DNA of 48,588 nt from Paraburkholderia ultramafica (GTDB lineage: Bacteria; Pseudomonadota; Gammaproteobacteria; Burkholderiales; Burkholderiaceae): contig NZ_CADIKK010000045.1 of the NCBI RefSeq assembly GCF_902859915.1, positions 1 through 48,588 on the forward strand, read 5' to 3'. The notes under the pieces are model-generated. The model saw only the letters and a list, made by a program, of their open reading frames with translations. It did no database searches and was not told the DNA's origin. This document shows, piece after piece, positions 40,837 through 48,588 of the stretch. Both the position numbers and the translations under genes were made by a program. Within the stretch, counting starts at the first letter, position 1, and every line of letters begins with the position of its first letter.

Positions 40837-41406
40837 ATGAACGGGATGACCCTCGAAACGACACCGACTGTTCTGATCGTGCCCGGTCTGCGCGACCACG
40901 TCGCGGAACACTGGCAGACGTTGCTTGAACTGAAGTTGCCCAAGGCGGTATCGGTGCCGCCGCTCGAACACGACAAGCTCAGCTGCGCCGCTCGCGTTGC
41001 CGCGCTGGACCAGGCCCTCGCGAAGATCACCGGTCCCGTGATTCTCGTCGCACACAGCGCGGGCGTCATGATCACGGTGCACTGGGCGCAGCGGCACAAG
41101 CGGCCGATTCAAGGCGCGCTGCTCGCGACGCCCGCCGATCTCGAGCGGCCGCTTCCGGACGGCTATCCCGCGTTCGATGCACTGACCGTGAACGGTTGGG
41201 TGCCCTGTCCGCGTGTACCGTTGCCATTCCCGAGCATTGTCGGGGCCAGCCGTAACGATCCGCTCGCGCAGTTCGAGCGTGTCGCGGAGCTGGCCGCCGA
41301 CTGGGGCAGCCGCCTCGTCGACCTTGGCGAAGTCGGGCATCTGAACCCGGTAGCGGGATATGGCCCATGGCCGCAGGCGGAGACGTTGATCAGTGAACTT
41401 GCATGA
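40837..41406 (+). CDS. RBBP9/YdeN-type alpha/beta hydrolase
   Basis: 189 residues (ATG at 40837; one at 40846 is also possible with ACGGG upstream). The fold starts with VLIVPGLRDHVAEHWQTLLE. The nucleophile elbow is AHSAG (Ser), the Asp is likely in GASRNDPLAQFERVAE, and the His is in GEVGHLNPVAGYGPWP. RBBP9-like serine hydrolases act on small esters, thioesters or peptides. It ends inside the next gene's start (14-nt overlap), so both belong to the same transcript. Its role in the pathway is unknown. Confidence 0.87.
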   Translation: MNGMTLETTPTVLIVPGLRDHVAEHWQTLLELKLPKAVSVPPLEHDKLSCAARVAALDQALAKITGPVILVAHSAGVMITVHWAQRHKRPIQGALLATPADLERPLPDGYPAFDALTVNGWVPCPRVPLPFPSIVGASRNDPLAQFERVAELAADWGSRLVDLGEVGHLNPVAGYGPWPQAETLISELA

Positions 41407-42097
41407 CGTGGAGCAGGGCGCTGCCGCTGCTGCTGGAGAACCTCGCTGGTTGACGGTCGAAGTCTATTTCGATCTCATTTGCCCGTGGTGTCTGATCGGC
41501 AAGCGCAATCTGGAGACGGCGATACGCCAGCTTGCCGCATTGCGGCCGCATGTGCGCGTCAGAGTATCGTGGCTAGCTCAACAGCTTCTTCCCGATACGC
41601 CTGTCAGCGGTATTCCCTATCAGTCGTTTTATGTTGCACGCCTTGGCAGCCCCGAGGCCGTTGCCGCGCGTCGTGCCCAGGTGCAACGCGCGGGCGACGC
41701 TGCCGGCATCCGCTTCGCGTTCGATCGGATCGAGCTGATGCCCAATACCGCCGATGCGCACAGGCTCGTCGCCTGGTCGCGCGCAAACGGCACCGCTGCC
41801 CAGCAGGCCGCGGTGGTCGAGCGGCTGTTTACCGCCTACTTCATGGATGGAAAGAACATCTCCGATCCCGAAGTGCTCGCGCAGATCGGCGCCGAATGCG
41901 GTCTCGATCGCGACGCGCTGGTTCTGCATCTGTTGGAGCAGCGAGGTGGGAGTCACCCGGGCGAGTGGCGCTCGTCCGAGGCTCGACACGCGGTGGACGG
42001 CGTTCCGTACTTCGCGTTCAACGATAGATTCGCACTTTCGGGTGCGCAATCTTCTGAGGCGATGTTGCACGCAATGATGTACTCCCTCAGGGATTAA
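41393..42097 (+). CDS. DsbA-family oxidoreductase, FrnE-like
   Basis: 234 residues from a GTG at 41393. A thioredoxin-fold protein with the active pair Cys30-Pro-Trp-Cys33 (DLICPWCLIGKRNLE) and the helical insertion LVAWSRANGTAAQQAAVVER and LFTAYFMDGKNISDPEVLAQ. The cis-Pro loop is VDGVPYFAFNDRF. No signal peptide is seen, so it acts in the cytosol like FrnE; the fold is shared with 2-hydroxychromene-2-carboxylate isomerases but those lack the CPWC pair. It overlaps the hydrolase gene by 14 nt. Its role is unclear. Confidence 0.87.
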   Translation: MNLHDVEQGAAAAAGEPRWLTVEVYFDLICPWCLIGKRNLETAIRQLAALRPHVRVRVSWLAQQLLPDTPVSGIPYQSFYVARLGSPEAVAARRAQVQRAGDAAGIRFAFDRIELMPNTADAHRLVAWSRANGTAAQQAAVVERLFTAYFMDGKNISDPEVLAQIGAECGLDRDALVLHLLEQRGGSHPGEWRSSEARHAVDGVPYFAFNDRFALSGAQSSEAMLHAMMYSLRD

Positions 42098-42117
42098 GCG
42101 ACTAAAAGGACTAAGGG

Positions 42118-42483
42118 ATGTCACGCTGCATACAAGCGGGCTCAATCGATGAGCTTGTGCCCGGCCAGCGCAAGCTGGTGTTCGTGGACGGCCGCAGCAT
42201 CGCACTGTTCAATATCGACGGCACGCTCAGTGCCATCGACAACTCGTGTCCGCACAACGGAGCTTCGCTCGCGAATGGCCAGCTCGAGGGGACGTTGTTG
42301 CGTTGTCCGGCACACGGTCTGCGCTTCGATGTCACAACTGGCTGCATGCCTGGATCAGTCGGATTGCGCTTGAAGACTTTTCCGATCCGGGTCGTTGAAG
42401 GTGAGTTGGAGGTGGTTCTCGATGAACCGGCGCCGCAGCGATGCGATAGTCTGGCATGCAGCCGGGAAAATTCAGGGGGATAG
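42118..42483 (+). CDS. Rieske-type ferredoxin
   Basis: 121 residues. Cluster ligands are C44-x-H46 (NSCPHNGASLANG) and C63-x2-H66 (LRCPAHGLRFDVTTGC). It looks like NirD/dioxygenase ferredoxins. Unlike the copy at 17181 this operon contains no Rieske oxygenase alpha subunit and no ferredoxin reductase, so its partner must be elsewhere or differ. Last eleven residues (SLACSRENSGG) are unusual but the frame is clean. It lies 20 nt after the FrnE-like gene. Confidence 0.9.
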   Translation: MSRCIQAGSIDELVPGQRKLVFVDGRSIALFNIDGTLSAIDNSCPHNGASLANGQLEGTLLRCPAHGLRFDVTTGCMPGSVGLRLKTFPIRVVEGELEVVLDEPAPQRCDSLACSRENSGG

Positions 42484-42486
42484 AAG

Positions 42487-44115
42487 ATGGAAGGTTTGAT
42501 GATGCAGCAACCCTTGCTGGTTGCTTCGCTGCTCACGCATGCCGAGCGGCATCATGGCGGACAGGAAATCGTGTCGCGACGTGTCGAAGGCGACATCCAC
42601 CGCTATACCTACCGCGATCTTGCGCAACGCGCCCGCCGCCTCGCGAACGCGCTGGCGGCACTGGGAATCGGTCCTGGCGAGCGGGTCGGTACGCTCGCAT
42701 GGAACGGCTACCGGCATATGGAACTGTACTTCGCGGCATCGGGTTCGGGGTCCGTCCTGCACACGCTGAACCCGCGACTGCACGTCGATCAGCTGGCGTA
42801 CATCTTCGATCATGCCGAAGACCGTGTCGTGTTCTTCGATTTGACCTTTCTACCGCTGATCGAGTCGGCCGCCCCGCTCCTGAAGAGCCCGAAGATCTTC
42901 GTGGCAATGACGGATCGCGCGCACATGCCGTCAAAGCACAATGTGCCCATCATGCTCATGTGCTACGAAGACCTCATCAAGGGCAGCAACGACGAATTCG
43001 ACTGGCCGTTGCTGGACGAAAACAGCGCCGCGTCGTTGTGCTACACGTCGGGCACCACGGGTAATCCGAAGGGCGTGCTGTACAGCCATCGTTCGACCGT
43101 ATTGCACACTTACGCCGCCGCGTTACCCGACTCGCTGAACTGCTCGGCGCGTGACTCGATTCTTCCTGTCGTGCCGATGTTTCATGTGAACGCATGGGGT
43201 CTGCCCTATATCGCGTGCATGGTCGGCGCGAAGCTGGTGTTCCCCGGTCCCGCGCTGGATGGCAAGTCGCTCTATGAACTGATCGAGGGCGAACAGGTGA
43301 CGTTGTCGGCCGGTGTGCCCACCGTGTGGCAAGGGCTGCTCACGCATGTCGGCGAGCGTCGCGGCGAGTTTTCGTCGATGCGGCGCACGGTGATCGGAGG
43401 CGCTGCCTGCTCTACCGCGATGGCGACCGAGTTCCAGGAGCAGTACCGGGTCGACGTGTTGCACGCATGGGGCATGACGGAATTGAGTCCGGTCGGGACG
43501 GTTTGCAGTTTCAAGGCGCATCACGAAGCGTTGCCCAGGCAAGATCGCTACGCCGTGCAGTCGAAGCAAGGTCGCGCGCTGTTCGGCATCGACATGAAAA
43601 TCGTCGGTCCCGACGGCGAGGCTATGCCGTGGGACGGCGTCGCGGCTGGCGACCTGCTGGTGCGAGGCCACTGGGTCGCGATGAACTATTTCGGCAGCGA
43701 AGGCGCGTCGCCGTTGCGGGACGGCTGGTTTCCGACGGGCGACGTGGCGAAGATCGATCCCGACGGCTTCATGCACATCACCGACCGCAGCAAGGACGTG
43801 ATCAAGTCCGGCGGCGAATGGATCAGTTCGATCGACATCGAGAACGTGGCGTGCCTCCATCCTCAAGTAGCGATGGCAGTTTGCATTGCCGCACGGCATC
43901 CGAAATGGGACGAGCGGCCACTGCTGCTGGTCGTCAGGAAACCCGGCAGCGACGTGGATAGTCAAGCGCTGCTCGAATTCTTCGACGGCCGCGTGGCGAA
44001 ATGGTGGAAACCCGATGCAATCGTCTTCGTGGAGTCGGTGCCATTGGGCGGCACCGGCAAGGTGCTCAAGAACCAGCTCCGCGAGCAGTATGGTGACTAC
44101 TACCTGACAGCCTGA
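42487..44115 (+). CDS. Acyl-CoA synthetase (AMP-binding family)
   Basis: 542 residues, 3 nt after the ferredoxin stop; ATGs at 42487 and 42502 are possible starts. The ATP/AMP signature is LCYTSGTTGNPKGVLYSHRS. Other core motifs: AWGMTELSPVG, GWFPTGDVAKIDPDGFMHI and TDRSKDVIKSGGEWISSIDIE, and catalytic Lys in GGTGKVLKNQLRE. It resembles medium/long-chain acyl- or aryl-CoA ligases. It activates an acid for the BKACE step or for beta-oxidation via the acyl-CoA dehydrogenase at 48313 (inference). Confidence 0.93.
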   Translation: MEGLMMQQPLLVASLLTHAERHHGGQEIVSRRVEGDIHRYTYRDLAQRARRLANALAALGIGPGERVGTLAWNGYRHMELYFAASGSGSVLHTLNPRLHVDQLAYIFDHAEDRVVFFDLTFLPLIESAAPLLKSPKIFVAMTDRAHMPSKHNVPIMLMCYEDLIKGSNDEFDWPLLDENSAASLCYTSGTTGNPKGVLYSHRSTVLHTYAAALPDSLNCSARDSILPVVPMFHVNAWGLPYIACMVGAKLVFPGPALDGKSLYELIEGEQVTLSAGVPTVWQGLLTHVGERRGEFSSMRRTVIGGAACSTAMATEFQEQYRVDVLHAWGMTELSPVGTVCSFKAHHEALPRQDRYAVQSKQGRALFGIDMKIVGPDGEAMPWDGVAAGDLLVRGHWVAMNYFGSEGASPLRDGWFPTGDVAKIDPDGFMHITDRSKDVIKSGGEWISSIDIENVACLHPQVAMAVCIAARHPKWDERPLLLVVRKPGSDVDSQALLEFFDGRVAKWWKPDAIVFVESVPLGGTGKVLKNQLREQYGDYYLTA

Positions 44116-44233
44116 CGCACGGTCGTTATCGATAGCGTGAAGATCCAGCCGGGTGCGCCCGGCATTCCCGTGCGTGAAGTCGGTATCGAATATCGGAGGC
44201 GATTTTGCCATCGACAACAAGAGGAGGCATTCA

Positions 44234-44617
44234 ATGAGGAAAATTGCAGGACTCGGATTATTTGTCGGCGCGATTGTGGTTGCGATGTCCACGAACGCGT
44301 GGTCACAGAGTGGCAACGCGTCTGGCGCAGGCGCGGCAGCGTCAGTTACTGGCGCTGCCGCACCGTCGTCGTCGCCCGTGCCGGCCAGGAAGGCGAATCG
44401 CGCGTTGCGGCGCAGTGTGTACGCCGCGATTTCAAAACACAGAGAGATCAGCGCAGGAAGCATCGGCGTCACCGCAAGAAATGGAGCAGTGACACTGAAT
44501 GGCACCGTGACCGATGCGTCACAAATCGCTACGGTCGGGGAAATTGCGAAAGGCGTGCCTGGAGTGACGTCCGTAACCAACAGGCTGACGGTGCAAAGGC
44601 CGTTCGGCGGCCAGTAA
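44234..44617 (+). CDS. BON-domain periplasmic protein
   Basis: 127 residues. The ATG at 44234 has AGGAGG 7 nt upstream; the frame extends back to 44153. Signal peptide: MRKIAGLGLFVGAIVVAMST and NAWSQS with cleavage near residue 25. A low-complexity Ala/Ser linker is followed by one BON domain (about 60-122): LRRSVYAAISKHREISAGSI, VTARNGAVTLNGTVTD and GVTSVTNRLTVQRP. BON domains bind phospholipid or envelope surfaces, and such genes are often stress-induced. It need not belong to the pathway upstream. Confidence 0.88.
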   Translation: MRKIAGLGLFVGAIVVAMSTNAWSQSGNASGAGAAASVTGAAAPSSSPVPARKANRALRRSVYAAISKHREISAGSIGVTARNGAVTLNGTVTDASQIATVGEIAKGVPGVTSVTNRLTVQRPFGGQ

Positions 44618-44627
44618 TGAGCTGGTG

Positions 44628-44652
44628 CCGCCCGCGGTCTCGCTGCGGGCGG
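44628..44652 (+). terminator. Hairpin after the BON gene
   Basis: CCGCCCGC (44628-44635) pairs with GCGGGCGG (44645-44652) around a 9-nt loop, 11 nt after the BON stop. The following TCTACC is not a real T-tract, so this is a moderate terminator candidate. Confidence 0.5.
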
Positions 44653-44940
44653 TCTACCGTCGAGGTCAATGCGGCCGAAAGCCGGCTGGCGCAACTAGCG
44701 GTCTGAATCCGGCTGGCCAATTCGCGGTGGCAACGAGCCGTATGGTGCCATCGTTGCACGGTTGCGCCCAGCCCTGCGATTTTCTGAACAGCAGCAAATC
44801 CTGAGTGCATCGCCGCATTGCGGGACTTTCAATTTCAATCCACGTCGCCTGCACTGCCTGCCGCAGCCACTGCCCACGCAGTCATGTTGGACAACGGCGG
44901 CGGCGCCACTGCGTGCCTATTCGACACGAACCGATGGCGA

Positions 44941-45168
44941 CTAGTCGGTGGCGTCGTCGAGAAGTTCAATGACCTGAGCCATTGCACCCGACTTTCTCCA
45001 TGCGATGAAGCGCATATAGCAGGTTTGTGGAGGTCCGTAGCTAGCCGGGAGCCTGTGCCATTTTTCACCGGTCTGAAAGATCCAAAGTAGCGCGTCAAGA
45101 ATGTGCCGGGATGCGGTTGGCACCAAAACATGAAGGGTCGCCGCGCATAAGCGAGCGACCCTCATCAT
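44941..45168 (-). pseudogene. Transposase N-terminal fragment (IS5/DUF4096-like)
   Basis: 75 codons on the minus strand. The part SRHILDALLWIFQTGEKWHR, LPASYGPPQTCYMRF and IAWRKSGAMAQVIELLDDA matches the N-terminal DUF4096 domain of IS5-group transposases (pattern: LRTG..W..LP..YG.. followed by W...G). The first about 20 residues do not fit and the catalytic DDE part is missing, so this is a remnant. No terminal inverted repeats or target duplications were found near it. It lies between the BON gene and the porin. Confidence 0.6.
45135..45161. terminator. Hairpin after the porin gene
   Basis: GGGTCGC (45135-45141) and GCGACCC (45155-45161) form a 7-bp stem with a 13-nt loop. On the minus strand it lies 70 nt after the porin stop and is followed by TTCATGTTTT, which makes it a plausible porin terminator. 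It overlaps the transposase remnant. Confidence 0.55.
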
Positions 45169-45229
45169 CGACCGGTGCTTTTATCTCTCAGGCTCTGTAA
45201 TCTTGCCAACCGGACGTCGGAAAATCGCT

Positions 45230-46408
45230 TTAGAAGTTGTGACGGATACCAATCATGCCAGCGGCCGTGTTCTTCCCAACCGCAGTCGGCTGTCCATACA
45301 CAAGCTCTTGATTCATTGCGCCACGGTTCGATACATAACCAGCTTGAGCGTAGAGTACGGTTGCCTTGGACAACGAGTAGTCAGCACCGATTACGTAGGC
45401 CGTGGACTGGTTCTGCGAGTGCTTCTCATCCTTCACGTAATAGACACCGGAGGTGACACCGAAAGCTGGCGAGAAGCGATATCCCAACCCGGCCGTCCAC
45501 ATGTCGAAATCCCCCGAGGCGCCGCCAATAGCGGCGTTACCGTTTTCGTTCGCCGGATTACGACCGTTGCCGAACGACCCGGAAACCGAGAAGCCGCGCC
45601 ATGTGTACTTCGCGCCAAAGTAGGTGAAGCGGTTATTGTTCAGGCCGGTCGCCGGGGTAGCCGGCGTGGTCGGGAATTTAGGACCGAACGGGTTGGCATC
45701 GTGACCGTTGTAATAGACCGCGGCTGCATTCAGGCCGTAGTTCGAATACTTCAGGACCGCCGATTCGCGCGTGCCGCCCTGGATCTGGCCAGGCACGCCG
45801 CCGGGCGCGTATTCGAGCGCGACCGAGACGCCATAGAAGGTGGGCGAGTTATAGACCAGCGCGTTGCTATCGTAAAGGGCGCCGATCTGACCGTTCGTGC
45901 TGGTGCCGGGCCAGCCTGAGGCTGTGTTCATGGTCAGCCACGCGGTCAGGACACTGCCGAAAAACTGCGCGTTGCGAACGTCGGTGTCAGCGAAGGCATA
46001 GGCCATCGGTGCGAGCTGCCGCCCTGCGTCGAGTCTGCCGAAAGGTCCGGAGGCACCGACTGTCGCGATCTGGTTGAAGATCGCCGGCGTACCCGGCGTA
46101 TCGCTCAGCGCGAACTTGCCAGTGCCGCTGTCGAACGAGCCCTGGAGGCGAAAGTTGATCTTGTAGCCGGCGCCGATGTCCTCGGTGCCCTTCATGCCGA
46201 ACAGGCTCGAATAGATGCCACCGTCCTTGAAGCGGAAGACGTGACCCGTGTTGGGATTCAGTTTGGCATTCGGCAGAAAGTTCGCCGCCGACGTGTTTTG
46301 CCAAAGCAGCCCGGAGTCTACCGAGCCGTAAATCGTGACCGACGACTGCGCGTGCGCAACCCCTGTGAATGCGAGCAACGCAGCCACTCCTGTAACTCTC
46401 AACTTCAT
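45230..46408 (-). CDS. Trimeric outer-membrane porin (Burkholderia OpcP type)
   Basis: 392 residues. Signal peptide MKLRVTGVAALLAFTGVAHA, then the mature start QSSVTIYGSVDSGLLWQ, the common beginning of Burkholderiaceae Gram-negative porins. Alternating beta-strand text runs through the protein (SRFRLQG-like, GLGYRFSPAFGVTSGVYYVK, YVIGADYSLSKATVLYAQAG) and the last residue is Phe (GIRHNF), needed for outer-membrane assembly. Loop 3 carries a PA-rich region. AGGAGA precedes the ATG. The terminator candidate at 45135 follows. Pathway-associated porins often serve aromatic-acid uptake, but specificity cannot be read. Confidence 0.93.
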   Translation of the reverse strand: MKLRVTGVAALLAFTGVAHAQSSVTIYGSVDSGLLWQNTSAANFLPNAKLNPNTGHVFRFKDGGIYSSLFGMKGTEDIGAGYKINFRLQGSFDSGTGKFALSDTPGTPAIFNQIATVGASGPFGRLDAGRQLAPMAYAFADTDVRNAQFFGSVLTAWLTMNTASGWPGTSTNGQIGALYDSNALVYNSPTFYGVSVALEYAPGGVPGQIQGGTRESAVLKYSNYGLNAAAVYYNGHDANPFGPKFPTTPATPATGLNNNRFTYFGAKYTWRGFSVSGSFGNGRNPANENGNAAIGGASGDFDMWTAGLGYRFSPAFGVTSGVYYVKDEKHSQNQSTAYVIGADYSLSKATVLYAQAGYVSNRGAMNQELVYGQPTAVGKNTAAGMIGIRHNF

Positions 46409-47106
46409 GTGGTCTCCTGTCTAATGTTTAACGTGTAAAGTAGTAGCACGGTCAAGGTGGGGCAGCCGTGTTGCGTCAGGTCCGAAAGCATACGTATCCA
46501 GACTGGATACGCGTCCCCCTCACGGCGGGGGGCAGGGTTTCTCGTGATGGATCCCGGCGGCAATCCCGGACAGCAATGATCTGTATGGGTTTGGGGCTGA
46601 ATTGATTGGGCAATCACGCCGTTTTCGGACGGAGTCAGGACCACAGCTGTAGCGGATTTGTGACAGAGGGGAGCGCTGGATCCATTCGCTTTCAGCCACC
46701 CCGATGCTTATGCGCATGGTTGTGGTTGACGTTTCAACGAACGCTTCAAAAGATGCGAGTAGGGAAAACGTTATGAAGGCCTTGCCATGGGCTGCGATAC
46801 CTTGCCGATTCGATCGTGAAGAGAAGAACTGAACTGACAGTCATCGAAGGTTGGCACCGCCGGGTTTCATATTTCAAACCTGATCACAGCGCCGGCTAGA
46901 ATTCGCGCCGGGCCTTTTTCACAGTGCCGCCGTTGGTTGAGCATGTGAGGACGGTGCAGTGTTATCTCCGCGCCGCCAGTTACGGGTAAGCTTGTTCGTC
47001 TATCAGAAGGAAGCAGGACGCCGGCGGTATCTTCAACCAGAAGCGCATTTACGCCTGAGGCGGTGTGATTCACTCAGATCCGGGTTTTCCCCGGACTATC
47101 CATTCA
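46409..47106. other. Divergent intergenic region porin / AraC
   Basis: About 700 bases without a supported gene. Directly before the porin (minus strand) TTGACC (46450-46455) lies 18 nt upstream of TTAAAC, a fair but imperfect promoter. The middle has short low-quality frames only. No clear ribosome site precedes the AraC start at 47107. Confidence 0.45.
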
Positions 47107-48120
47107 ATGCAAGCGCCAAGTGCAACTGTTCCAATTTCGCTGGTCAACGGCTTCCTGGCCGCCGCCGGTGCGCAACCTGAAGTCATGCACCGCTATCTCG
47201 AACAGGCGGGCATCCCACCTGAGCTGCGCAGCGAGCCGGGCGCACGGGTCACCGAGGAACAGTTCTCCACGCTGTATCGCACGCTTGCAATCGAGCTGGA
47301 CGACGAGATGCCCGGCATCTTCAGTCGTCCGTTTCGCAGCGGCACGTTGAAGTTCCTCTGTCTCAGCCTGCTGGACGCGCGCAACCTCGAAACGGCGCTG
47401 CACCGTTTTGGCCAGTTCTTCCATATCGTCCTCGATGATTTTCGTTTCGAATCGCGCCGCAGCGAGCTGGTGGCCCAGGTCCAACTCTGTCCGAAACCCG
47501 CTTACGGTCACATCGGACCACTTGGCCAGGAGCTGATGCTCAAGCTCGCGCACGGCGTCTCTTCGTGGTTGATCGGCCAGAAAATACCGCTATTGCAGGT
47601 CGATTTCGCGTGTGCGCGTCCGCCGCATGCGTTCGATCATCGATATTTCTTTTCGGGGCCGGTGCGTTTCGGCTGTGACGTCACGCGGATGCGTTTCAGC
47701 GCGGCGTTTCTGGATATGCCGATCCGCCAGAGCAAGCGCAACCTGCACAAGTTTCTCGCCCGTTCGCCCGGCGAGTGGATCTTCGAGACGTTCAGCGAGC
47801 AACTGGTCAGCCATCGCGTGCGGCAGTATCTCGCCGCGGAGCTGCCCGATCTGCCTAACATCGATCAGGCCGCCAAAAACCTTCATTGCTCTGTTCGCAC
47901 GCTGTGCAGGCGCCTCGCGTCCGAAGAGACGACATTTCAGTTGCTCAAGGACGAACTGCGGCGCGACATTGCCATCCAGCGGCTGACCGATACGCAGGAT
48001 ACGATCGCTGCGATTGGCGGCGATATCGGATTCGACGATCCCAGCGCTTTTCATCGCGCTTTCCGCCACTGGACGGGCAGCACGCCCGGAACCTATCGCC
48101 GGTCCGCCGGCGCGCAGTGA
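47107..48120 (+). CDS. AraC-type regulator (OruR group)
   Basis: 337 residues from the ATG at 47107; a GTG at 47065 would add 14. N-terminal sensory domain with VNGFLAAAGAQPEVMHRYLE and QAGIPPELRSEPGARVTEEQ, FRSGTLKFLCLSLLDARNLE; C-terminal AraC helix-turn-helix: NIDQAAKNLHCSVRTLCRRL and GDIGFDDPSAFHRAFRHWTG with STPGTYRR. It is divergent from the porin and precedes an acyl-CoA dehydrogenase gene, either of which it may control. Compared with the AraC at 35037 it is a clear paralogue but not a copy. Confidence 0.9.
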   Translation: MQAPSATVPISLVNGFLAAAGAQPEVMHRYLEQAGIPPELRSEPGARVTEEQFSTLYRTLAIELDDEMPGIFSRPFRSGTLKFLCLSLLDARNLETALHRFGQFFHIVLDDFRFESRRSELVAQVQLCPKPAYGHIGPLGQELMLKLAHGVSSWLIGQKIPLLQVDFACARPPHAFDHRYFFSGPVRFGCDVTRMRFSAAFLDMPIRQSKRNLHKFLARSPGEWIFETFSEQLVSHRVRQYLAAELPDLPNIDQAAKNLHCSVRTLCRRLASEETTFQLLKDELRRDIAIQRLTDTQDTIAAIGGDIGFDDPSAFHRAFRHWTGSTPGTYRRSAGAQ

Positions 48121-48124
48121 GGTT

Positions 48125-48139
48125 CCGCCAGCGTGGCGG
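48125..48139 (+). terminator. Short hairpin after the AraC gene
   Basis: CCGCCA-GCG-TGGCGG is a perfect 6-bp stem with a 3-nt loop starting 4 nt after the AraC stop. No T-tract follows, so the terminator call is weak. Confidence 0.4.
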
Positions 48140-48312
48140 CCCACCTGCATCCACGTGTTCGAGGTGGCTGGATTTGTCACTACGTGGGCGGGATTGGACA
48201 GCCCGCATACGTGATATCTCGGTAGTATGGGCCGGCATCGTCACCGCCTGGCCGTTTTTCCTTTTCGGGCGTCGTGGCAGTTACCCATTGACCGCTTGAT
48301 TGGAAATCGACC

Positions 48313-48588
48313 ATGAGTTACATCGCCCCCGTCAAAGAAATGCTCTTCGTGCTCAAGGAACTGGGCAGCATCGACGACATTGCAAAACTGCCCGGCTTCG
48401 AAGATGCGGGTCTGGACACGGCCCAGGCCGTGCTCGAAGAGTCGGCGAAACTGTGCGGCGAAGTGCTGGCGCCGCTTAACGTCGAAGGCGATCGCAATCC
48501 GAGCAGCTGGAAAGATGGCGTCGTCACCGCGACGCCGGGTTTCAGGGAAGCCTTCCGCCAGTTCGCCGAAGGCGGCTGGCAAGGCGTG
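48313..48588 (+). CDS. Acyl-CoA dehydrogenase, N-terminal part (cut by window end)
   Basis: The frame starts at the ATG 48313, with GGAAA upstream, and stays open for 92 codons to the window edge. It begins MSYIAPVKEMLFVLKELGSI, followed by DTAQAVLEESAKLCGEVLAP and LNVEGDRNP, the N-terminal extension and first helical domain of the large FadE-like acyl-CoA dehydrogenases (about 590-600 residues) used in fatty-acid and CoA-linked side-chain degradation. The FAD-binding and catalytic parts lie outside the window. Confidence 0.9.
   Translation, partial: MSYIAPVKEMLFVLKELGSIDDIAKLPGFEDAGLDTAQAVLEESAKLCGEVLAPLNVEGDRNPSSWKDGVVTATPGFREAFRQFAEGGWQGV

Noticed and set aside
42487..43064. Alternate plus-strand frame 42456-43064 over the acyl-CoA ligase
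   Set aside because: Arg/Ala-rich shadow; the ligase frame has all adenylation motifs.

Overview
The window is high-GC DNA with the gene style of a Burkholderiaceae genome, most like Paraburkholderia or Caballeronia. The pointers are a class I PHA synthase beside a PhaJ hydratase, a Burkholderia-type trimeric porin, DUF2955/HlyD/NodT efflux genes, AraC regulators of the OruR type, and tightly ATGA-coupled catabolic operons. This placement is inferred from gene content; no rRNA, tRNA, CRISPR array or replication origin is visible. The window ends inside an acyl-CoA dehydrogenase gene.

Layout. (1) 1-7312 is a low-density region: a small membrane protein coupled to a TPR protein, then remnants of a hypothetical gene, a Na+/H+ antiporter and an IHF-alpha-like gene, then a lipoprotein and a D-Ala-D-Ala endopeptidase (pbpG). 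(2) 7756-19385 is a catabolic island. An AAHS-type MFS permease and a maleate isomerase-like protein lie leftward, a TetR regulator sits in the middle, and an eleven-gene rightward operon follows: Rieske oxygenase, unknown protein, two cupins, FAD ferredoxin reductase, SnoaL-like protein, PyrK-like and PyrD-like pair, Rieske ferredoxin, asparaginase-like amidase and EthD-like protein. (3) 19469-20604 holds small hypothetical genes. (4) 20728-26193 is a phosphorelay: hybrid kinase, REC-PAS kinase and NarL-type regulator, followed by an orphan periplasmic binding protein. (5) 26706-31985 has an AI-2E-type permease, a NodT/HlyD/DUF2955 tripartite efflux operon and a K+ channel. (6) 32120-34347 is a phaJ-phaC operon. 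(7) 35037-44617 is a second catabolic island: an AraC regulator divergent from BKACE, MFS, quinone oxidoreductase, TfdA-like dioxygenase, hydrolase, DsbA/FrnE-like protein, Rieske ferredoxin, acyl-CoA ligase and a BON protein. (8) 44941-48588 carries a transposase remnant, a porin, another AraC regulator and the start of an acyl-CoA dehydrogenase.

The best candidate for an undescribed system is region 2. It combines a complete three-component Rieske oxygenase with a second copy-type PyrDK flavoprotein and an asparaginase-fold amidase lacking the Asp that normally contacts asparagine. It has no short-chain dihydrodiol dehydrogenase and no recognisable extradiol or intradiol ring-cleavage enzyme. 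A shared palindrome, GAATGC(C/G)ATTC, lies near TTGACA elements ahead of both arms and may be the TetR operator. My inference is an oxidative/reductive route for an aromatic or N-heterocyclic amide ending in a C4 acid. Region 7 looks like a second uncharacterised acyl-CoA-linked pathway with a beta-keto-acid cleavage enzyme.
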